DNA of 64,000 nucleotides from Lacisediminihabitans profunda. Lineage in GTDB: Bacteria; Actinomycetota; Actinomycetes; Actinomycetales; Microbacteriaceae. The translations under genes and the position numbers were made by a program. The stretch covers positions 1-64,000 of the forward strand of contig NZ_VRMG01000002.1 in the NCBI RefSeq assembly GCF_008040105.1, in the 5' to 3' direction. The notes below the pieces were generated by a model that was given only the letters and a program-made list of their open reading frames with translations, did no database searches and was not told the DNA's origin. Shown one piece after another: positions 54,890-62,290 of the stretch. Position 1 is the first letter of the stretch; each line of letters opens with the position of its first letter.

Positions 54890-55833
54890 CGAGGACCGTG
54901 GCGATCGCGGGCGCCGGGTCAATCGGCGTCGCGTTTGCACTCCTGTTCGCGAGGGCGGGCTTCAACGTCCGTATGTGGGACGCGCTCCCCGGAGCCTTCG
55001 ATCGCGCGACGCCGGACCTCCTCGATCGTCTGGACCTGCTTGACCGGTTCGACGCCCTCCACGAGCCGACTCACACCATCGCGGCTCGGGTCAGCTATCA
55101 CGACATCCTGCTCGACGCGCTAGACGGCGCCGAACTGGTTCAGGAGTGCGCTCCGGAGTCGCTCGAGATCAAGCGCGAACTCTTTCAGCAGCTTGGCGCC
55201 TACAGCGACTCGAAGACCGTACTCGCGAGTTCATCGTCGGCGATCGTGGCCAGCCAGTTTGCGACGGCAACCCCAGCCCGGGATCGTGTACTCATTGCGC
55301 ATCCGGGGAACCCGCCATACCTCATCCCCGTGATCGAACTGGTCCCGTCGCCCTTCACGAGTTCAGAGATCGTTGATAGAGCGGAACAGATCTACGTCGA
55401 GGCCGGGCTGAGGCCCGTTCGAGTGCGCAAGGAGATCGAGGGCTTCGTATTCAACCGACTGCAGGGCGCTCTGCTTCGTGAGGCCTACGCCCTGGTGAGG
55501 GATGGTGTCGCGAGCGTGGCCGACATCGACCTCGTAGTCACTCAGGGGCTCGGTCGACGCTGGAGTGTGATCGGCCCCTTCGAGACGATCGATCTCAACA
55601 CTCGAGGTGGTGTCGAGTCGCACGCCGCGAAGATGGGGCCTGCGTATGCGCGGATGGGCGCCGAACGTGGTCAGGATGACCCGTGGACGGACGAACTGGT
55701 CACTGAAGTTGCCAGACAGCGCCGGGAGCAGCTCCCGCTCGACCACTGGGACGAACGCGTGCGCTGGCGCGACGAGCAACTCCTTCGTCGACAAGTGCTC
55801 GACCACGATCCGTCGCCGACTAAGAATGCGTGA
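54886..55833 (+). CDS. 3-hydroxyacyl-CoA dehydrogenase family protein (lambda-crystallin/gulonate-dehydrogenase-like)
   Basis: The 315-residue enzyme has an N-terminal Rossmann motif AGAGSIGVAFALLFARAG, the SSSSAIVASQ loop, catalytic His in IAHPGNPPYLIPVIELVP, and the conserved GFVFNRLQGALLREAY start of the C-terminal domain. The HPxNPP signature is typical of the lambda-crystallin branch, which includes L-gulonate 3-dehydrogenase and 3-hydroxybutyryl-CoA dehydrogenases. It could perform the beta-oxidation dehydrogenation in this island. GTG start, overlapping the upstream stop. Its 3' end overlaps the convergent GntR gene by 14 bp. Confidence 0.88.
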   Translation: MTRTVAIAGAGSIGVAFALLFARAGFNVRMWDALPGAFDRATPDLLDRLDLLDRFDALHEPTHTIAARVSYHDILLDALDGAELVQECAPESLEIKRELFQQLGAYSDSKTVLASSSSAIVASQFATATPARDRVLIAHPGNPPYLIPVIELVPSPFTSSEIVDRAEQIYVEAGLRPVRVRKEIEGFVFNRLQGALLREAYALVRDGVASVADIDLVVTQGLGRRWSVIGPFETIDLNTRGGVESHAAKMGPAYARMGAERGQDDPWTDELVTEVARQRREQLPLDHWDERVRWRDEQLLRRQVLDHDPSPTKNA

Positions 55834-56512
55834 GATCCGGAACCCGGCGCCTGTACTCCACGATCGCCAGCTCGCCGGCGAGACGAATGTGTTCCTCGCA
55901 GGCCGCGCGGGCGCGGGCCGCATCGCGCTGACGGGCGGCCGCATCGACGATTCGTCTCAACTCCAGCATCGAGGTCGAGACTCGGTCCTCGTCGAGAAAC
56001 GCGTAGTGACGGAATATTCCGATCCGAGTGTGTACCCGGCTCAGGTCCTCGGCGAGGATCTCGTTGCGCCCGCCCGCGAGCAGGATCCGATAGAAGGTGT
56101 CCTTCGAGGATCCACGGCTTCGGAGGTCGCCGTGAAGGTACGTCGATTCCATCTTGTCGAGGAGGTTGATGAGCGCGACGGCATCCGCCTCGCTCGCATT
56201 GCGCGCGAAAAGTTCGCCGGCCAGCCCTTCGAGGCTCCCGCGGACCTCGTACAGCGAGGTGATGTCGTGAACCGAGAGCACCGATACGATGGGCCCCCGG
56301 TTCGGCAGCACCGTGATCAATCTCTCGGATTCGAGTTGTCGAAGGGCTTCGCGCACAACGGTTCGTGAGACTCCGTAACGCTCACACAGCGCGCTCTCCA
56401 AGAGTCGGTCTCCGGGATGCATCACGTCATCGAGGATCTCCTGGCGTAGCGCTCGGACGACCAGATTACGCAGAGGGGCGGCCACGGGAGTGACTCGTCT
56501 CGATGCGTCCAT
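55820..56512 (-). CDS. GntR family regulator, FadR/FCD type
   Basis: The 230-residue protein has a winged helix (about 15-80, with LCERYGVSRTVVREALRQLESERL) and a helical FCD domain whose metal ligands normally include Asp/His residues such as those around FYRILLAGGRNEIL and HTRIGIFRHYAF. The ATG at 56512 has GGAAGG upstream. It is divergent from the CoA-transferase operon, with a matching operator in the shared gap. Confidence 0.9.
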   Translation of the reverse strand: MDASRRVTPVAAPLRNLVVRALRQEILDDVMHPGDRLLESALCERYGVSRTVVREALRQLESERLITVLPNRGPIVSVLSVHDITSLYEVRGSLEGLAGELFARNASEADAVALINLLDKMESTYLHGDLRSRGSSKDTFYRILLAGGRNEILAEDLSRVHTRIGIFRHYAFLDEDRVSTSMLELRRIVDAAARQRDAARARAACEEHIRLAGELAIVEYRRRVPDLTHS

Positions 56513-56603
56513 AGGGGAACCTTCCGCCAACCGTGAACGATTCTAGCCTCGCGCCTTCGTGTCGTGGTTCAGGGGGCTTTCCCTTTGGAACCAAACCCGG
56601 TAG

Positions 56604-56638
56604 TGTTCGTTGTATGAACATTAGTTCGTCAGACGAAC
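56604..56638. promoter_or_regulatory. Two operators before the CoA-transferase operon
   Basis: TGTTCGTTGTATGAACA (56604-56620) is a 5-7-5 palindrome. GTTCGTCAGACGAAC (56624-56638) is a perfect 15-bp palindrome. The latter contains TCGTCAGACGA, which fits the FadR-type consensus TNGTNNNACNA. They lie 14-48 bp before the start codon at 56652. The FCD regulator divergent from them, or the IclR regulator at the operon end, are the likely binders. Confidence 0.7.
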
Positions 56639-56651
56639 GAAAGAGGGAAGT

Positions 56652-57350
56652 GTGATTTCCAAAGTTGTACGGTCAATCTCGGAAGCCCTTTCCGACATCG
56701 GCGACGGGTCGAAGATCATGATCGGTGGCTTCGGTCTTGCAGGGCAGCCCGGCGAGCTGATCGACGGGCTCATTGAGCAGGGGGCATCTCACCTCACCGT
56801 GATCAACAACAACGCGGGAAACGGGACGACCGGACTTGCTGCTCTGCTTCGCAACGGCCAGGTTGACAAAATCGTGTGTTCGTTCCCGAGGCAGGCGGAT
56901 TCACAGGTGTTCGATGAGTTGTATCGGGCCGGAAAGATCGAACTCGAACTCGTTCCCCAGGGCAATCTTGCGGAGCGTATCCGGGCCGGCGGCGCCGGGA
57001 TCGGCGCGTTTTACACCCCCACCGGGTTCGGAACGAAACTCGCCGAGGGCAAGGAGACCCGCACCATCAACGGGCGTGAATACGTGCTGGAGTATCCGAT
57101 GGTTGCCGATTTCGCTCTCATCAGTGCCTTCAAGGCCGACCGGCTGGGAAATCTCCTCTATCGCAAGACGGCCCGCAATTTTGGCCCCATCATGGCGAGT
57201 GCCGCGACGACGACAATCGTCCAGGTCGACGATGTCGTTGCACTCGGTGCCCTCGACCCGGAGTCGGTCGTGACCCCCGGAATCTTCGTTGACCGCGTGG
57301 TCGCGGTCGGCAGCAGGTTCGACCGAGAGGAGTGGGCAGGTGTTCGCTGA
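56652..57350 (+). CDS. 3-oxoacid/3-oxoadipate CoA-transferase subunit A
   Basis: The 232-residue alpha subunit has the family-I signature MIGGFGLAGQPGELID, NNNAGNGTTGLAALL, and PQGNLAERIRAGGAGIGAFYTPTG. With subunit B it transfers CoA from succinyl-CoA or acetyl-CoA to a carboxylate. GTG start after AGAGGGAAG. It resembles PcaI/ScoA proteins; specificity cannot be read from sequence. Confidence 0.94.
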   Translation: MISKVVRSISEALSDIGDGSKIMIGGFGLAGQPGELIDGLIEQGASHLTVINNNAGNGTTGLAALLRNGQVDKIVCSFPRQADSQVFDELYRAGKIELELVPQGNLAERIRAGGAGIGAFYTPTGFGTKLAEGKETRTINGREYVLEYPMVADFALISAFKADRLGNLLYRKTARNFGPIMASAATTTIVQVDDVVALGALDPESVVTPGIFVDRVVAVGSRFDREEWAGVR

Positions 57351-57993
57351 ACGACTGACGAGAAACGAGGTCGCTGCGCGGGTCGCGCAAGACATCCCCG
57401 ATGGCGCCTATGTGAACCTGGGCATCGGTCTCCCGACGCTCGTATCGAATTTCCTTCCCGCGGACAGGGAGGTCATTCTGCACACCGAGAACGGAATGCT
57501 AGGCATGGGCCCCGAGGCGCGGCCCGACCAGCTTGACCCCGACTTGATCAACGCGGGCAAGATCCCGGTGACCGCCACCCTCGGCGCGAGCTACTTCCAC
57601 CACGGCGACTCGTTCGCAATGATGCGTGGCGGGCACCTTGACGTTTGCGTGTTGGGAGCTCTGCAGGTCTCGCAATTCGGCGATCTCGCGAACTGGAGCA
57701 CGGGAGAGCCGGGAGCAATCCCGGCGGTGGGCGGTGCCATGGATCTCGCTATCGGTGCCAAGAACGTGTACGTGATGATGGATCTCAGCACCAAGCAGGG
57801 CCAGTCGAAACTCGTGGATGAGTGCAGCTATCCGCTCACTGGGATGCGTTGCGTGAGCCGGATCTACACCGATGTTGCCGTCTTCGGCCTGAGCGCCGCG
57901 GGAGCCACGGTTACACAACTTTTCGGCGATGCGACGGTCGACGCTTTGCGCGACCTCACTGGCCTCGCCCTCATCGATGGGACTTCGGCATGA
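57340..57993 (+). CDS. 3-oxoacid/3-oxoadipate CoA-transferase subunit B
   Basis: The 217-residue beta subunit has GAYVNLGIGLPTLVSNF and the active-site glutamate in LHTENGMLGMG, plus the GGAMDLAIGAKNVYVMM strand. The GTG at 57340 has GAGAGGAG upstream and lies inside the end of subunit A (11-bp overlap). Its stop overlaps the thiolase ATG, so the three are translated together. Confidence 0.94.
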   Translation: MFAERLTRNEVAARVAQDIPDGAYVNLGIGLPTLVSNFLPADREVILHTENGMLGMGPEARPDQLDPDLINAGKIPVTATLGASYFHHGDSFAMMRGGHLDVCVLGALQVSQFGDLANWSTGEPGAIPAVGGAMDLAIGAKNVYVMMDLSTKQGQSKLVDECSYPLTGMRCVSRIYTDVAVFGLSAAGATVTQLFGDATVDALRDLTGLALIDGTSA

Positions 57994-59159
57994 CTGCATC
58001 ATTCATTTTCGACGGGGTGCGCACTCCGATCGGCCGGTTCGGCAAGGCCCTGGCCGGGGTGCGACCCGACGACCTTGCCGCACATGTGATTCGGGAGTTG
58101 GTAGCCCGTCATCCGTCGCTGGACCCAGCGACGATCGACGACGTCATTCTTGGCGATGCGAACGCAGCCGGGGAAGACAATCGTGACGTGGCCCGGATGG
58201 CCCTCATCTTGGCTGGGCTTCCGACATCCGTACCGGGTGCAACGGTCAACCGGCTGTGCGGATCAGGGCTCGAGGGGATCATCCAGGCCAGTCGCGCCGT
58301 CGAGGTCGGCGACGCCAGGTTGGTGATCGCGGGCGGGGTCGAATCGATGTCTCGCGCGCCGTGGGTCATGCTCAAGCCAGACCGCCCATACCCGGCAGGG
58401 AGCGAGACTATGCACTCCACGACGATCGGCTGGCGGATGACGAACCCGAAGATGCCCACTGATTGGAGCATCCCGCTGGGGGAGACGGCAGAGATCCTCG
58501 CGGACCGTTATGACATCTCGCGAGAAGCGCAGGACGAGTTTGCTGTTCGCAGCCACCGAAACGCGGCGAAGGCATGGGACGCCGGCCGCTTCGATCAGGA
58601 GGTCGTCGCGGTGCCCGGCACCACCCTCTTGCGTGATGAGGGCATCCGCGCCGACTCATCCATGGGATCCCTCGCCGGGCTGACGCCCGCGTTTCGGCAG
58701 AATGGCACGGTAACCGCGGGGAACTCGTCACCTCTCAACGACGGGGCCGCAGCCCTGTTCATCGGCGGAGACAACGCTCTGCCCGGCGAGCCACTCGCGC
58801 GAATCGTCTCGCGCGGCGTCGCCGGAAACGACCCGAACATCTTCGGCATCGCGCCGGTCGAGGCGGCCAATATCGCTCTGAAGCGCGCCGGCAAGACCTG
58901 GGACGACGTGGACCTGGTCGAATTGAACGAAGCCTTCGCAGCGCAGAGCCTCGCGTGCCTGAAACTCTGGCCCGAACTCGACCCGGAGAAGGTGAACATT
59001 GACGGCGGTGCAATCGCGATTGGGCATCCCCTCGGCGCCTCCGGCGCCCGCATCTTGCTCCACCTCGCACGCGCACTCGAACTCCGCGGAGGCAGAGTCG
59101 GTGTCGCCGCGATCTGTATCGGCGTGGGCCAGGGCCTCGCGGTCGTGCTCGAACGCTAG
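57990..59159 (+). CDS. Acetyl-CoA acyltransferase (thiolase, PcaF-like)
   Basis: The 389-residue degradative thiolase has the nucleophilic Cys in VNRLCGSGLEGI, catalytic His in AIGHPLGASGARI, and second Cys in ICIGVGQG, all in the usual order. The NRLCGSG form with CoA-transferase neighbours resembles 3-oxoadipyl-CoA thiolase. It would cleave the 3-oxoacyl-CoA made by the pathway to acetyl-CoA and a shortened (or succinyl-) CoA. Confidence 0.94.
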   Translation: MTASFIFDGVRTPIGRFGKALAGVRPDDLAAHVIRELVARHPSLDPATIDDVILGDANAAGEDNRDVARMALILAGLPTSVPGATVNRLCGSGLEGIIQASRAVEVGDARLVIAGGVESMSRAPWVMLKPDRPYPAGSETMHSTTIGWRMTNPKMPTDWSIPLGETAEILADRYDISREAQDEFAVRSHRNAAKAWDAGRFDQEVVAVPGTTLLRDEGIRADSSMGSLAGLTPAFRQNGTVTAGNSSPLNDGAAALFIGGDNALPGEPLARIVSRGVAGNDPNIFGIAPVEAANIALKRAGKTWDDVDLVELNEAFAAQSLACLKLWPELDPEKVNIDGGAIAIGHPLGASGARILLHLARALELRGGRVGVAAICIGVGQGLAVVLER

Positions 59160-59168
59160 CGTTACAGG

Positions 59169-59918
59169 GTGCCAACACCAGAACCGAGTGACCTGTACGT
59201 CCAATCGCTCGTGCGCGGGCTGTCGGTCATTCGCGCGTTCGACGCGGACCATGCCAGCATGACGCTGAGTGAGATCGCGGCACAGACTGACCTGACGCGA
59301 GCCACCGTGCGCCGATTCCTGCACACGCTCATTGAGATCGGCTACGTCCGCACCGACGGACGCGCTTTCGAGTTGACTCCGCGCGTACTCGAACTCGGGT
59401 TCGGATACTTGTCTGCGTTGAGCCTTCCGGAGATCGCGCAGCCGCACCTTGATGCCTTCTCGCGCGAAACAGGCGAGTCGAGCTCGATGTCGGTGCTCGA
59501 CGGAAACGACATCGTCTACGTCGCCAGGGCGGCGGTCCGTCGAATCATGAGCGTATCCATCTCAGTCGGGACGCGCTTCACGGCTTACACGACATCGATG
59601 GGGCGCGTCCTCCTGGCCGCGACCGACGTCGCCCTACCGGAGACGCTCGAGCGCCCGACACCCCGCGCGATTTCACGTGCCACCGATCTACGCGCTGAAC
59701 TCGCCCGGGTGCGCGCGCAGGGCTACTCACTGGTCGATCAAGAACTCGAGATCGGCTTGATCTCCCTTGCGGTTCCCGTGAAGAACGAGGCGGGCGCGAC
59801 GATTGCGGCCATCAACGTGTCGGTCGCTGCAGGCGCCCACTCGCTCGAAGAACTCACCAGCGATCTGCTGTCTCGGCTGCGGGCAACGGCCTCCGAAATC
59901 GAGCGCGCATCTCGATAG
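59169..59918 (+). CDS. IclR family regulator (PcaR/PobR-like)
   Basis: The 249-residue protein has an N-terminal winged helix (about 10-70, LSEIAAQTDLTRATVRRFLHTL) and a C-terminal effector domain with SVSISVGTRFTAYTTSMGRVLLA and YSLVDQELEIGLISLAVPVKN. IclR regulators beside CoA-transferase and thiolase genes typically sense the corresponding ring-fission acid (PcaR in the beta-ketoadipate pathway). GTG start 10 bp after the thiolase stop, so it is probably co-transcribed with its target genes. Confidence 0.92.
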   Translation: MPTPEPSDLYVQSLVRGLSVIRAFDADHASMTLSEIAAQTDLTRATVRRFLHTLIEIGYVRTDGRAFELTPRVLELGFGYLSALSLPEIAQPHLDAFSRETGESSSMSVLDGNDIVYVARAAVRRIMSVSISVGTRFTAYTTSMGRVLLAATDVALPETLERPTPRAISRATDLRAELARVRAQGYSLVDQELEIGLISLAVPVKNEAGATIAAINVSVAAGAHSLEELTSDLLSRLRATASEIERASR

Positions 59919-60217
59919 CTCGCGTGGGCGGGTAGGGCGCGCGTCGGCTTCATCGACCGTGCCCATGAAGACATTCTTCTCTCCGGCCTCTCGGTGATGC
60001 CGGCAACGTCCATCCCGGGAATTTCGGTCCGGTTCTCGGCACCGGCGGCTTCGCGGCTGAGGGTCGCGTGGTGAGCAGTTGTTGGTTGGTCGAGGACCAG
60101 GCATTCGAGCACTTGAGCGAGGATGAGCACTGCCAGAATGCCCAGCGCTGTGGGAACAATGCGGGTATGGACACCCGTAGGCCACTGTTTGAATTCTAAA
60201 AAGCATTCTGACCAGGG
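59919..60217. other. Gene-free boundary between catabolic island and tRNA
   Basis: These 299 bp hold no convincing gene on either strand. A minus-strand frame extending over the 3' end of the IclR gene contains IPGMDVAG, slightly like a dehydrogenase, but lacks further family features and may be a decayed remnant. No copy of the tRNA 3' end and no integrase was seen here. Confidence 0.5.
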
Positions 60218-60290
60218 TGGGCCCCGTCGGGCTCGAACCGACGACCCACGGATTAAAAGTCCGATGCTCTACCAACTGAGCTAGAGGCCC
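60218..60290 (-). tRNA. tRNA-Lys (anticodon UUU)
   Basis: On the minus strand the 73-base gene folds normally. The acceptor stem is GGGCCTC with GGGGCCC, the D-arm has AGCTCAGTTGGTAGAGC, the anticodon stem-loop is GGACTTTTAATCC with anticodon TTT, and the T-arm is GTCGGTTCGAGCCCGAC. The CCA end is not encoded. Its 3' end faces the catabolic island. Confidence 0.96.
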
Positions 60291-60371
60291 CTACGGTTAA
60301 ATCTAGCGTGGATTCCACCGCCTGCGGTCCTGGCCCGATGGCAGAGCACCGGTGTTGCTGATGACGGGCCG

Positions 60372-60533
60372 TCAGGTGCGGCGGCCGGACATGCTGCGAA
60401 CGATCCAGACGATTACGGCGATGACGGCGAGCACGATCCCCACCCAGAGAAGAAACTGGAGGGAACTGACCAGACCGCCCGTGATGGCGAGTGCGACGGC
60501 GATGACGATGACAACAATGAGCAGAATATTCAT
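60372..60533 (-). CDS. 53-residue two-helix membrane protein
   Basis: This short frame begins MNILLIVVIVIAVALAI and encodes two hydrophobic helices (about 2-19 and 25-46) separated by GGLVSSLQ, ending in a basic tail SMSGRRT. A GAGGAGG ribosome site lies about nine bases before the ATG. Small hydrophobic proteins of this shape are common in actinobacteria and are usually of unknown function. The codon pattern (V/I/A-rich with GC-rich third positions) supports it being real. Confidence 0.7.
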   Translation of the reverse strand: MNILLIVVIVIAVALAITGGLVSSLQFLLWVGIVLAVIAVIVWIVRSMSGRRT

Positions 60534-60685
60534 GATGAGATGCCTCCTCGTGCCGGTGAAGCCCGGCTCCTGATTTTACCTCTCATACCGCGCCGGCGGC
60601 GGAGAATTGTGCCGCAGTGACCAGTCGCCGGGGAGGGCCAGTCTGGCTGGTGCCGGCGGCCGCCCGCTGGCCTAGGCTTGAACGG

Positions 60686-61315
60686 ATGACCGACGAGTTC
60701 CACAAGCCCACCCAGTTCTCGGGATCCAAGTTCGAGAGCTTCCAGGGCGGGGAAGACCCCGCCCAGATCAGCCGCGTCGCGCACGAGACCGCCCACGCGC
60801 TGCTCAACAGGGTGCGCGAAAGCCCGGAGACCGACATCGTGGACCGCCTTGTGGCGTTCACCGACGAGCACGGCATCGATGCGGTCGCCGAACTCTGGTC
60901 TCGCGCGAATCCGCGCAGTCTGCCCGGGGCGCTCTGGCGCATCTACCTCATGCGCGCGATGGTGCGGCAGGATGCAGAGGGCACGAGCTACCTGTACCAG
61001 CGCGGCACCGAGCTCGCCACGACGATCGACCCCGTGGTGGCCGGAGCGACCGCGCCGACCGGACCCGCCGAGATCACCGCGCTCGCCGACCAGATTCTGC
61101 GCGGCCTCTTCCAGGGCGACTTCGCGGTGGCGCTCGACCGGGCGGCGGCGTTCTGCCGGCTCTCCTCGCTCGGCTGCACGAGCGTTGCGGATGACGTCGA
61201 ACCGACCGCGCCCGACCGCGCGTCCGAGCTGACGACGCGGGCGCTGCGCCTCTCCCAGACGGCGACGGAGTTCGTCTCCTGCGCTCGGCTCTGGCGCGCC
61301 GGCACCCTCGACTGA
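60686..61315 (+). CDS. Conserved actinobacterial protein of unknown function
   Basis: The 209-residue soluble protein starts MTDEFHKPTQFSGSKFESF and is mostly helical, with an alpha-helical repeat-like body (VAHETAHALLNRVRESPETD, LWSRANPRSLPGALWRIYLM). No signal, membrane segment or catalytic motif is evident. Similar proteins in this bacterial group have, to my knowledge, sometimes been labelled as RNA polymerase subunits, which the sequence does not support. The ATG at 60686 is preferred over a GC-rich N-terminal extension. Confidence 0.7.
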   Translation: MTDEFHKPTQFSGSKFESFQGGEDPAQISRVAHETAHALLNRVRESPETDIVDRLVAFTDEHGIDAVAELWSRANPRSLPGALWRIYLMRAMVRQDAEGTSYLYQRGTELATTIDPVVAGATAPTGPAEITALADQILRGLFQGDFAVALDRAAAFCRLSSLGCTSVADDVEPTAPDRASELTTRALRLSQTATEFVSCARLWRAGTLD

Positions 61316-61331
61316 TACGGAACTGGTGGGT

Positions 61332-61465
61332 CGAGCCGCAAGCCTTGGTAGACTGGTCAACGGCTCGCAAGGGCCACGGCCGGGCCGCAGTAACCCCGGG
61401 CTCCAATATTCGCCGCTCCGAGCGGCCTCGCGCCGAGAGGCGTTCTGCGGCCCGGCCTCCTCTTT
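61332..61465 (+). ncRNA. Candidate structured RNA upstream of sigK
   Basis: The 369-bp gap 61316-61684 contains nested pairings. CGAGCCG (61332-61338) pairs with CGGCTCG (61361-61367). A 13-bp stem (61378-61390 with 61445-61457, GGCCGGGCCGCAG and complement) encloses two small hairpins: GCCGCTC/GAGCGGC at 61412-61426 and CTCG/CGAG at 61427-61437. A pyrimidine run with TTT follows. It may be a complex terminator of the preceding gene, a leader of the sigma factor, or a small RNA. It matches no RNA family I recognise. Confidence 0.45.
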
Positions 61466-61684
61466 GCCCCAGCGGAGAATCCTGTGATTGTGCGCTCCCG
61501 ACCAAACCGGTTGGCGCAGGGCTTCGAACTGACTGTGTGACCAGCCGGAGCGGCATCGAACGGGGATCCACGAGATCCTCGGGGCTGACGCGTGGTCGCG
61601 TCCAGCTGAATGGGGAAGCCACGACCCCGGAGGCAATAGTCGGGCTGGCCAGATCGGTGCACGCCGTGGCAGAAGTTGTTTGAG

Positions 61685-62290
61685 ATGCTTGAACTTGTGC
61701 CCCGAGAGACCAACCACGACCCGGACCAGGAGTCCGTGGAGGAACCAGTCTCGAAAGAGAGCCTCCTGGCTCGAATCGCCGGCGGCGACCAGGACGCGTT
61801 CAGCGCCCTGTACGACGAGATCTCGCCGAGAGTCTTCGGCCTGATTCGGCGGTTGCTCGTGGACTACTCCCAGTCCGAGGAGGTCGCCCAGGAGGTGTTC
61901 CTCGAGATCTGGCAGTCGGCCTCCCGCTATGAACCGAGCAAGGGCGGCGCCGCCACGTGGATTCTCACGATGGCGCATCGACGTGCCGTCGACCGCATCC
62001 GGGCGTCGCAGTCCAGCAGGGACCGCGACGTGAAGATCGGCGTCAGGGATTACGTGGCGGAGTACGACAATGTATCCGAAACGGTCGAAGTGTCCATCGA
62101 ACACGAGAGGGTGAAGGAGGCGATGACGCAATTGACAGAACTGCAGCGCCAGGCCGTCACCCTCGCGTACTACGGCGGCTACAGCCACAGCGAAGTGGCG
62201 AAACTGCTGAGCGTGCCGATCGGCACGGTCAAGACTCGATTGCGCGACGGGATGATCCGCCTTCGGGATGAACTGGGGGTGGCGTCGTGA
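61685..62290 (+). CDS. sigK: ECF RNA polymerase sigma factor SigK-like
   Basis: The roughly 201-residue protein has sigma region 2 (about 35-100, FSALYDEISPRVFGLIRRLL and SEEVAQEVFLEIWQSA) and region 4 (about 140-195, TELQRQAVTLAYYGGYSHSE and SVPIGTVKTRLRDG). It is coupled to a RskA-type anti-sigma factor by a four-base overlap, the usual SigK-RskA layout. The start is uncertain: ATG at 61685 lacks a strong ribosome site. It likely controls an envelope or redox stress response. Confidence 0.88.
   Translation: MLELVPRETNHDPDQESVEEPVSKESLLARIAGGDQDAFSALYDEISPRVFGLIRRLLVDYSQSEEVAQEVFLEIWQSASRYEPSKGGAATWILTMAHRRAVDRIRASQSSRDRDVKIGVRDYVAEYDNVSETVEVSIEHERVKEAMTQLTELQRQAVTLAYYGGYSHSEVAKLLSVPIGTVKTRLRDGMIRLRDELGVAS

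Noticed and set aside
59727-60275. A minus-strand frame starting inside the tRNA gene (MVEHRTFNPWVVGSSPTGPT)
   Set aside because: This is the well-known false protein produced by reading through a tRNA gene.
61345-61683. A 112-codon plus-strand frame upstream of sigK
   Set aside because: It spans the strongly structured segment, lacks a ribosome site and reads like non-coding sequence.
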